From Flavobacteriales bacterium UBA5939 (lineage in GTDB: Bacteria; Bacteroidota; Bacteroidia; Flavobacteriales; Schleiferiaceae), in NCBI GenBank assembly GCA_002430755.1, contig DJCX01000004.1, forward strand, positions 1 through 5,235: a DNA stretch of 5,235 bases, written 5' to 3'. Under the pieces are notes generated by a model that had not been told where the DNA came from, ran no database searches, and was given only the letters and a program-made list of their open reading frames with translations. Shown one piece after another: positions 1 to 5,235 of this stretch (positions are counted from its first letter, which is position 1; the number at the start of each line of letters is the position of its first letter). The translations under genes were made by a program, and so were the position numbers.

Positions 1-1
1 T

Positions 2-1762
2 CGTGAATTGAGTCCAAAATTGACCTTGTTTAACAACGAGACCTTGTTGAACGAAGCCTTGTTTTTGCGCATTAAATCGGTTTGGGAAAATCGAGAGGAG
101 GAGCAATTGGATGCAGAAAGTGCACGATTGCTCAAAGAGACCTATGAGGGTTTTGTGCGCAATGGAGCCTTGCTCGAAGGGCAGGAGCGTGAATCACTGA
201 AGTCGATTAGTGAAAAATTGAGCAAGCTGTCACTGTCCTTTGGCGAAAATGTTTTGAAAGAAACGCAGGCCTTTGAACTTCATGTGGTAGATGCCGAAGA
301 GTTGGCAGGATTGCCAGATGCTACCATCGCAAGTGCTGCTTCCTTGGCCAAGGAGAAGGGCAGGCCGGGTTATGTTTTTGGTTTAGACATGCCTACCTAC
401 ATCAGCATCATGAAGTACGCCGATAATGTAGCACTTCGTGAAAAAATGTACCGTGCATACGGTACTCGAGCGGCCAAGGACAACGAGTACAACAACGAAC
501 AAAACATACAAGAATTAGTCAATACACGATTGGCAAAAGCCCAGTTGCTTGGCTTTGATTCTCATGCTGCGCTCACCTTGAGCAAACGCATGGCGAAAAC
601 TCCAGAGACTGTGTTATCGTTCTTGGACGATTTAAAAGCATTGGCAAAACCGGCTGCTGAGAAGGATTTGAATGCCGTTCAAGAATTCGCGAGCAATGCA
701 GGGCATCAGGGCGAGGTAAAGCCTTGGGACTTTTCGTACTGGTCGGAAAAGCTTAAAAAGGCAACTTTAAATCTCGACGACAACTTGCTCAAGCCGTACT
801 TCAAGATTGAGAATGTATTGGCTGGCGTGTTTGAAATAAGCGCCAAACTTTATGGATTGAGTTTTAAAAAGAATGCCAGTATCGCTACTTACCACGAGGA
901 TGTGGATGCTTATGAGGTATATGATAAAGACGGCGAATTTTTAAGTCTCTTATACACCGATTTCTTCCCGCGTGCTGGGAAACGTGCAGGTGCCTGGATG
1001 ACGAGCTACAGAAGCATGTATAGCTTGGATGAGCAGATCGTACGTCCGCACATTAGCATAGTCTGCAACTTCACAAAACCCACTGCGGATAAACCTTCGC
1101 TATTAACCTTTAACGAAGTCACGACTTTGTTCCATGAGTTTGGTCATGCCTTGCACGGAATGATGGCACGCGGTACCTATCCTTCATTAACGGGAACCAG
1201 TGTGTATTGGGATTTTGTTGAATTGCCTTCACAGATTTTAGAGAATTGGTGCTACGAGCCCGAGGCGTTGGCCTTGTTTGCAAAGCACTATGAAACCGGT
1301 GAATTACTGCCCAAGGAATACGTGGATCGCATCGTAGAAAGCCAGCAGTTTATGGAAGGGTACGCCACATTGCGTCAACTCAACTTTGGGTATCTCGATA
1401 TGACCTACCATGGACTTACTGAACCTATGGAAGGCACTGTGGCCGATTTTGAACGTACAGCAACAGCCGATACACAGCTTTTCTCACCTGTCGAGGGAAC
1501 CTTATCCTCTACAGCCTTTAGTCATATTTTCCAAGGAGGCTATAGTGCCGGGTACTACAGCTATAAATGGGCTGAGGTACTAGATGCAGATGCATTCGAG
1601 CGTTTCAAAGAAGAGGGCATCTTCAGTGAGGCAGCAGCGAACGGATTTGCTGAGATTCTTTCTAGGGGAGGTACCGTAGCGCCAGACAAACTCTTCAAAA
1701 ACTTTAGGGGTCGAGATCCAAAAGTGGATGCATTGTTGAAGCGGGCAGGTATTGCTGCTTAA
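2..1762 (+). CDS. M3 family zinc metallopeptidase (oligopeptidase A / Dcp-like), 5' partial
   Basis: This is a zinc endopeptidase or dipeptidyl carboxypeptidase of family M3 that cleaves short peptides, most likely in the cytosol during peptide turnover. The HEXXH zinc site is FHEFGHALHG, with its two His and the Glu at nt 1133-1147. The third zinc ligand is the Glu of DFVELPSQ at nt 1220-1222, 25 residues after the second His as in the family. The substrate-binding His/Tyr cluster SHIFQGGYSAGYYSYKW (Tyr at 1541 and onward) and the C-terminal FRGRDPKVDALLKRAGI are also intact. The frame is open to the left edge (R-E-L-S-P-K-L), so the TTG at 8 is an internal Leu and not a start. About 586 residues are present; family members run near 680, so roughly 90-120 N-terminal residues lie outside, and a signal peptide cannot be excluded. 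The C-terminus resembles oligopeptidase A (PrlC) as well as Dcp, so I give no symbol. The stop overlaps the stop of the convergent MATE gene. Confidence 0.95.
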   Translation, partial: RELSPKLTLFNNETLLNEALFLRIKSVWENREEEQLDAESARLLKETYEGFVRNGALLEGQERESLKSISEKLSKLSLSFGENVLKETQAFELHVVDAEELAGLPDATIASAASLAKEKGRPGYVFGLDMPTYISIMKYADNVALREKMYRAYGTRAAKDNEYNNEQNIQELVNTRLAKAQLLGFDSHAALTLSKRMAKTPETVLSFLDDLKALAKPAAEKDLNAVQEFASNAGHQGEVKPWDFSYWSEKLKKATLNLDDNLLKPYFKIENVLAGVFEISAKLYGLSFKKNASIATYHEDVDAYEVYDKDGEFLSLLYTDFFPRAGKRAGAWMTSYRSMYSLDEQIVRPHISIVCNFTKPTADKPSLLTFNEVTTLFHEFGHALHGMMARGTYPSLTGTSVYWDFVELPSQILENWCYEPEALALFAKHYETGELLPKEYVDRIVESQQFMEGYATLRQLNFGYLDMTYHGLTEPMEGTVADFERTATADTQLFSPVEGTLSSTAFSHIFQGGYSAGYYSYKWAEVLDADAFERFKEEGIFSEAAANGFAEILSRGGTVAPDKLFKNFRGRDPKVDALLKRAGIAA

Positions 1763-1767
1763 TGCAT
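1728..1767. terminator. Weak candidate bidirectional hairpin at the convergent gene ends
   Basis: A 7-bp inverted repeat, ATGCATT (1728-1734) and AATGCAT (1761-1767), brackets the shared stops. A further 4-bp pair, AAGC (1739-1742) with GCTT (1757-1760), lies inside it. A TTTT run follows on each strand: + strand at 1776-1779, and minus strand a few bases beyond the other arm. The stem is AT-rich and has a four-base bulge, and the T-runs are short, so this is only a possible terminator for one or both genes. ATGCAT is itself a palindrome, which makes a chance match easier. Confidence 0.22.
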
Positions 1768-3105
1768 GCGAAGGGTTTTGTGACGGAATCGCCAATACAA
1801 GGCTATGGAAGCCAGTACGAGGCCGACAGTCAGTCCCATCCATACCCCTATAGGTCCTTTTTCTAGGTAAACGCCCAAGAAGTAACACAGCGGAACGGCA
1901 ATCACCCAGTAGGCGACGAATGCTACAACGGTAGGAATATTTACATCCTTAATGCCGCGTAGGGCACCTAGCGCTGTGGCTTGCATACCGTCTGGCATCT
2001 GGAATATTCCTGCCGCCACCATCAATACGGCGGTGTATTGGAGCACCTCTGGATCCGAGCTGTAAAATTGAGGTAAGAAATTGCGTAGGAGAATAAGCAA
2101 GGTCATTGTGACGAGCATAAAGAAGAAGGTCAGGTGAAATAGACTTTGTCCTGCAAGGCGGAGCATGGGGTAATCCTTTCGACCCAACTGGTTGCCCATG
2201 CGAATGGTTGCGGCAGCTCCTAGGCCGCTCACCATCATGTAACTTACCGAAGCAATGTTCAATGCGATTTGATGCGCAGCTTGCTGTACGGGTCCAATCA
2301 TACCTACAATAACGCCGCTCATGGCAAAGGCGCCGGCCTCAAAAACGTATTGAAGTCCACTTGGGACTCCAATGTCTAGGATCTCTTTAATGGTGGGCCA
2401 ATTCACCTCAGAATCTCTCCAAAACGACCAATAGAGGGCGAATTTTTCTTTCTTACGGATGTAGAGCGCCATTCCACCGAGCATGAGGAATCGAGTAATC
2501 AATGTGCTCACTGCGGCACCAATCAACCCCAATTCTGGGAACGGACCCCAACCCGTAATAAGAGGGTAGTTTAATAGTACATTTAAGAAGTTGGCAGCCA
2601 AGCTCACACGCATAGCGGCTTTGGTATCGCTCAGGCCTTCAGCGAATTGCTTAAAGGCAAAGAAGCTCATCATCGGGACGATGGAAAAACCAACCACATG
2701 AATGTAGGGTAGGGCTTCAGCCACTACACGCTCGTCCTGGCCAAGCAAGTGCGCCCCTTCGGCGAAGAGGGCGATAAGGCCATAAATTATTAGGCCTAGG
2801 ATACTGTTGAGTACGAGACCGTTTTTAAAATATTTTGTGGCTTTAGCAGGGTTTTCTTCACCGTCAGCCCCGGCGATTAATGGAGTAAGTCCATAGGCCA
2901 CGCCGATGGCAAATACCATAGGAATGATAAGCACCGATACGGCAAGACTAATGGCTGCAAGTGGAATGGTTCCGAGGAACTTTCCGACCATGATAGAATC
3001 GGCCACGCTTACCATGATTTGCCCAAGCTGTCCTATGACAACCGGGTAGGCAAGGTTAAGGCTAATTTTATACTGCTGACTGTATGTACTCCAGCGGTAG
3101 ACCAT
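1759..3105 (-). CDS. MATE family multidrug/cation efflux transporter (NorM-like)
   Basis: This is an inner-membrane antiporter of the multidrug and toxic compound extrusion family, which exports organic cations or metabolites in exchange for Na+ or H+. The 448-residue length and about 12 hydrophobic segments in two homologous halves fit the family. The acidic residues that carry the coupling ion in NorM transporters are all present: Asp36 in the first helix (VADSIMVG), Glu256 in helix 7 (YVFEAGAF) and Asp372 in helix 10 (QMPDGMQA). Other family signatures are QAAHQIALN (about 275-283), GAAATIRMGNQLG (296-308) and GALRGIKD (380-387). The ATG shares its A with the TAA of the upstream small gene (TAATG), and no Shine-Dalgarno sequence is visible, so translation is probably coupled to that gene. 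The substrate cannot be predicted from sequence. The 3' end overlaps the stop of the M3 peptidase gene by four bases. Confidence 0.95.
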   Translation of the reverse strand: MVYRWSTYSQQYKISLNLAYPVVIGQLGQIMVSVADSIMVGKFLGTIPLAAISLAVSVLIIPMVFAIGVAYGLTPLIAGADGEENPAKATKYFKNGLVLNSILGLIIYGLIALFAEGAHLLGQDERVVAEALPYIHVVGFSIVPMMSFFAFKQFAEGLSDTKAAMRVSLAANFLNVLLNYPLITGWGPFPELGLIGAAVSTLITRFLMLGGMALYIRKKEKFALYWSFWRDSEVNWPTIKEILDIGVPSGLQYVFEAGAFAMSGVIVGMIGPVQQAAHQIALNIASVSYMMVSGLGAAATIRMGNQLGRKDYPMLRLAGQSLFHLTFFFMLVTMTLLILLRNFLPQFYSSDPEVLQYTAVLMVAAGIFQMPDGMQATALGALRGIKDVNIPTVVAFVAYWVIAVPLCYFLGVYLEKGPIGVWMGLTVGLVLASIALYWRFRHKTLRMH

Positions 3106-3107
3106 TA
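3103..3107 (-). promoter_or_regulatory. TAATG stop/start overlap (translational coupling site)
   Basis: Read on the minus strand, the TAA stop of the small acidic protein and the ATG of the MATE transporter share one A. The bases just upstream (CTACAACCTC) hold no Shine-Dalgarno-like GGAGG. Ribosomes finishing the small gene are therefore well placed to restart on the transporter. This supports the transporter ATG choice and co-transcription of the two genes. Confidence 0.7.
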
Positions 3108-3332
3108 GAGGTTGTAGCGGTCGACTTCGCGTTGGTAGAAATCCTCAGCTTCACTGATGAGGCCTTCAAGGGTTTTTGTTAGATCACCTTCGTTTTCGTC
3201 GCTGATGTCGTCCAACCACTTCACCTCATCATTCTCTAGGTTGAGGATGAATGCTGGAAATTCAGTGTGTACGATGAAAATAGCATCAGGGCTATCAGTG
3301 TTATCTGCTACGAGGAATTTTGGGAAACTCAT
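3105..3332 (-). CDS. Small acidic conserved-type protein of unknown function (75 aa)
   Basis: I cannot assign a function. The protein starts MSFPKFLVADNTDSPDAIF and resembles small hypothetical proteins I recall from Flavobacteriia genomes; that similarity is from memory and not from a search. It has 19 Asp/Glu against 5 Lys/Arg and so is strongly acidic. It has no signal peptide, membrane segment or cysteine. The first half looks like short beta strands (FIVHTEFPAFILNL), followed by an acidic linker (DDISDENEGD) and an amphipathic C-terminal helix (TKTLEGLISEAEDFYQREV). I chose the ATG at 3332-3330. An in-frame TTG at 3353 would add seven residues but falls inside the candidate promoter box. 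The gene begins 29 bp after the sigma-54 regulator ends and overlaps the MATE start by one base, so it is probably cotranslated with the transporter. A partner or regulator of the transporter is possible but unproven. Confidence 0.8.
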   Translation of the reverse strand: MSFPKFLVADNTDSPDAIFIVHTEFPAFILNLENDEVKWLDDISDENEGDLTKTLEGLISEAEDFYQREVDRYNL

Positions 3333-3333
3333 G

Positions 3334-3352
3334 TGCTTCTTTATTTGAAGCA
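3334..3352 (-). other. Small hairpin directly before the 75-aa gene start
   Basis: Read on the minus strand, TGCTTC and GAAGCA form a 6-bp stem around a 7-base loop AAATAAA. The second arm ends one base before the ATG at 3332. No T-run follows, so it does not look like an intrinsic terminator for the regulator gene. In a read-through mRNA it could restrict access to the start codon; it may also be chance. Confidence 0.35.
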
Positions 3353-3358
3353 AAAGTA
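3351..3358 (-). promoter_or_regulatory. Candidate Bacteroidota -7 promoter box (TACTTTTG)
   Basis: The minus-strand sequence TACTTTTG matches all fixed positions of the TAnnTTTG -7 element described for Bacteroidota housekeeping promoters. It lies in the 29-bp gap between the regulator stop and the small-gene ATG, about 18 bases before that ATG. The expected upstream TTG or TTTG (-33) is not seen at the usual spacing; only TTC occurs nearby. This could be a weak internal promoter for the small gene and the MATE gene. Confidence 0.4.
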
Positions 3359-3361
3359 CGC

Positions 3362-4525
3362 TTATTTCCTCGCGAATTTATCTACGCACGATTTACTGAT
3401 CGGATTTCCGCTTAAAATGTGGAGACGCTCCATGACGTTGCGGAATTCACGGATGTTTCCGGTCCAATCGTAGTCTTGTAAAGCAGCAATTGCTTGGGCA
3501 TCAATTTCTTTTGCGGCAGTGCCGTATTCTTCGCCAATGGCTTTCAAGAAGTGGTCGGCAAGCAGCGGAATATCATCACGACGGGCATTTAGTCCAGGAA
3601 CTTCCATGACTATGACGCCCAATCTGTGGTACAGATCTTCACGGAACTTGCCGTCGTCAATCATCTTGCGCAGGTCCTTGTTGGTCGCTGCCAATACCCG
3701 AACGTCCACCTTGATACTTTTATCGCCACCGACCGGGGTGATTTTATGTTCTTGCAGTACACGAAGTACTTTGGCCTGAGCGCTGAGGCTCATATCTCCG
3801 ATCTCGTCCAAAAACAAGGTTCCACCGTTGGCCAACTCAAATTTTCCTTTGCGGTCTTTCTGCGCACCGGTAAAAGCTCCTTTTTTATGGCCAAAAAGTT
3901 CACTTTCAATCAATTCTGCAGGGATGGCTGCACAATTCACTTCAATCATTGCATTCTTACTGCGCTGACTCTGCTCGTGAATTTGGTGGGCCACTAGTTC
4001 TTTCCCTGAACCGTTAGGACCGGTAATAAGAACGCGGGCTTCTGACGGGGCTACTTTTTCAATGATGTCGCGCAGCTCCTGCATGCCAACACTTTCACCA
4101 ATCATCTTGTATTTCTTGCTGACGCGCTTTTTCAAGGTTTTAACCTCACTGACTAGTTCTTTTTGCGTCAATGCATTTCTTACTGTACTCAACAATCGGT
4201 TGAGATCGGGAGGTTTAGGCAGGTAATCGTATGCACCTTTTTTCAAGCAATCTACTGCAGTGTTTATATCGCCGTGCCCAGAAATCATAATGACGGGAAC
4301 GTCTGGATTGACGCTCATCATATGCTCCAGCACTTCCACCCCGTCCTTGTGGGGCATCTTGATATCACAGAAGACCAAATCCCAATTCCCCTCTCCGAAA
4401 GTCTCAATAGCCATTTTGCCGTCCTCCGCTTCATGGATAGAGTGGCTGGCGTTCTCCTCGAGAAGAATTTTCTTTAGTACCCTACGAATGGCTACTTCGT
4501 CTTCAATCAATAGTATTTTGCTCAT
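3362..4525 (-). CDS. Sigma-54-type response regulator (REC-AAA+) lacking a C-terminal HTH
   Basis: This is a two-component response regulator of the NtrC class that uses ATP hydrolysis to open sigma-54 RNA polymerase promoters. Residues 1-120 form a receiver domain: acidic pocket Glu8/Asp9, phosphoacceptor Asp54 (FCDIKMP), Ser82 and Lys104 (YLPKPP). A helical linker leads to the AAA+ domain at about 140-370, with Walker A GPNGSGKE (169-176), the sigma-54 contact loop GAFTGA (216-221), Walker B LFLDEIGD (Asp240/Glu241), sensor I Asn282, arginine-finger candidates Arg295 and Arg301, and sensor II in GNIREFRN (Arg359). The protein ends about 25 residues after sensor II with SKSCVDKFARK, so the Fis-type DNA-binding helix-turn-helix of typical NtrC proteins is absent. 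I recall similar ~385-residue proteins in Bacteroidota, which suggests a natural form and not a broken gene. The ATG at 4525 has no clear Shine-Dalgarno sequence. It lies 41 bp after the ABC permease gene, with no recognisable promoter between. No histidine kinase is in view. Confidence 0.95.
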   Translation of the reverse strand: MSKILLIEDEVAIRRVLKKILLEENASHSIHEAEDGKMAIETFGEGNWDLVFCDIKMPHKDGVEVLEHMMSVNPDVPVIMISGHGDINTAVDCLKKGAYDYLPKPPDLNRLLSTVRNALTQKELVSEVKTLKKRVSKKYKMIGESVGMQELRDIIEKVAPSEARVLITGPNGSGKELVAHQIHEQSQRSKNAMIEVNCAAIPAELIESELFGHKKGAFTGAQKDRKGKFELANGGTLFLDEIGDMSLSAQAKVLRVLQEHKITPVGGDKSIKVDVRVLAATNKDLRKMIDDGKFREDLYHRLGVIVMEVPGLNARRDDIPLLADHFLKAIGEEYGTAAKEIDAQAIAALQDYDWTGNIREFRNVMERLHILSGNPISKSCVDKFARK

Positions 4526-4566
4526 AGTAATTCTTTAAACGGCCCTCTTTGCTTACTGGATATTTT

Positions 4567-5235
4567 CTAGTACTTCAACCATTTATACAATTCTTTCCAG
4601 GTTACCTTTTTACCGTACATCAATATACCTACTCTGTAGATCTTTCCGGCAAGCGCTACAACACCAAAAAATGTTGCTACCAATAGGGTCGCACTCAAAG
4701 CCATTTGCCATATCGGTACTCCGAATGGTAGGCGTATCATCATAGAGATGGGTGAGGTCAATGGAATCATGCTCATCCAAAAGGCTATAGGTCCGTTTGG
4801 ATCTTGCACAATATTCATCGCAGTAGTAATGGCAATGATCATTGGGGCAGTTACAGGCAGCATGAACTGTTGGCTGTCGGCTTCTTGATCAATAGCCGAG
4901 CCCAATGCTGCGAAAAGTGCGCTGTATAGGAAGTATCCACCGAAGAAATAGAACACAAAACCACCCAAAACAACGGGGAAGTTGATGCTGTTAATCATGG
5001 CGAAGATATTTCCTTGATCGACCTGACTAAGATCTGGTGCATCAGGCCCCATTGGGACTTGCTGAGCGAAAATTTCTGGGTAGATGAAGGTGCTTACTAC
5101 GGTGTAGATGGTACCCGAAAGGATGACCCAGATAAGGAATTGGACCACACCTACTAAACCGATACCAAGGATTTTACCCATCATCAGTTGGCGAGGACGC
5201 ACGCTTGAGATAATCACTTCTACAATGCGGCTGGT
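4567..5235 (-). CDS. ABC-2 / NatB-like ABC transporter permease, 5' partial
   Basis: This is the C-terminal half of a membrane permease of the ABC-2 type, resembling NatB and related Bacteroidota exporters. It would pair with a cytoplasmic ABC ATPase to export a substrate that cannot be named from sequence. The visible 222 residues begin TSRIVEVIISSVRPRQLMMG, which matches the family's conserved segment leading into a transmembrane helix. Hydrophobic segments follow at roughly 20-50, 85-115, 127-145, 150-170 and 176-200 of this fragment. An extramembrane loop (about 53-85, containing GPDAPDLSQVDQGN) separates the first two. The conserved GSAIDQEADSQQFMLP lies near residue 115, and the tail is GKKVTWKELYKWLKY. 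The frame stays open to the right edge, so the GTG at 5217 is an internal Val and not the start. Full-length relatives are about 430-440 residues, so about half is outside the window. An ABC ATPase gene would be expected further upstream. Confidence 0.9.
   Translation of the reverse strand, partial: TSRIVEVIISSVRPRQLMMGKILGIGLVGVVQFLIWVILSGTIYTVVSTFIYPEIFAQQVPMGPDAPDLSQVDQGNIFAMINSINFPVVLGGFVFYFFGGYFLYSALFAALGSAIDQEADSQQFMLPVTAPMIIAITTAMNIVQDPNGPIAFWMSMIPLTSPISMMIRLPFGVPIWQMALSATLLVATFFGVVALAGKIYRVGILMYGKKVTWKELYKWLKY

Noticed and set aside
530..548. TTGGCA ... TTGC inside the peptidase gene, resembling a sigma-54 -24/-12 promoter
   Set aside because: The gap between GG and GC is 13 bases, not the required 10, and it lies deep in a coding region with no gene start downstream on that strand.
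1580..1888. Open frame of about 100 codons on the minus strand across the peptidase end
   Set aside because: It lies opposite strongly conserved peptidase residues and over the MATE 3' end, and its product resembles nothing I know; it is a shadow frame.
3333..3353. Upstream TTG start for the small acidic protein (seven extra residues)
   Set aside because: A normal ATG follows at 3332, the resulting protein begins with the sequence I recall from relatives, and the TTG is part of the candidate promoter box and hairpin.
3519..4538. Several + strand open frames of 86-123 codons opposite the regulator gene
   Set aside because: All lie antisense to conserved receiver and AAA+ motifs, give low-complexity or unrecognisable products, and have no start signal; they are shadows.
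4526..4566. Possible promoter or sigma-54 site in the gap before the regulator
   Set aside because: There is no TAnnTTTG box and no GG-N10-GC pair on the minus strand. A GG occurs, but the base pair 10 positions on is AA.
5215..5235. GTG at 5217 as the start of a short 216-residue permease
   Set aside because: The reading frame continues to the window edge and its residues match the conserved permease segment (SRIVEVIISSVRP), so the gene is cut by the window.

Overview
The window looks like chromosomal DNA of a Bacteroidota member, most likely a flavobacterium-like lineage (order Flavobacteriales). Three things point there: the protein sequences themselves (an M3 peptidase with Bacteroidota-style flanking motifs, a NatB-like permease ending in GKKVTWKELYKWLKY, and a sigma-54 response regulator without a C-terminal HTH), the lack of clear Shine-Dalgarno sequences before the starts, and a TAnnTTTG-type promoter box. 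Genus and species cannot be read from this sequence. Coding density is very high and no gene-free stretch exceeds about 45 bases.

Layout. On the + strand, bases 1-1762 hold the C-terminal ~586 codons of an M3 family zinc oligopeptidase whose 5' end lies outside the window. It meets head-on with a tightly packed set of four minus-strand genes. In transcription order these are: the C-terminal half of an ABC-2/NatB-like ABC permease (5235-4567, 5' end outside the window), a REC-AAA+ sigma-54-type response regulator (4525-3362), a small acidic conserved-looking protein of 75 residues (3332-3105), and a MATE family efflux transporter (3105-1759). The peptidase and MATE genes share the bases TTAA at their stops (4-bp overlap).

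How the genes may work together. The four minus-strand genes are separated by 41 bp, 29 bp and a 1-bp TAATG overlap, so they could be read as one transcript, with a candidate internal promoter just before the small gene. Two are membrane transport proteins and one is a transcriptional activator with no sensor kinase in view. Whether the regulator controls the neighbouring transporters is not shown by the sequence; no -24/-12 promoter is visible in the two short gaps of the set. The peptidase is probably an unrelated cytosolic peptide-degrading enzyme.

Overall this reads as an ordinary housekeeping region. I see no mobile element, CRISPR array, RNA gene or defence system. The points most worth a second look are the missing DNA-binding domain of the sigma-54 regulator, the uncharacterised small acidic protein coupled to the MATE transporter, the hairpin and promoter box just before that small gene, and the shared-stop convergent junction.
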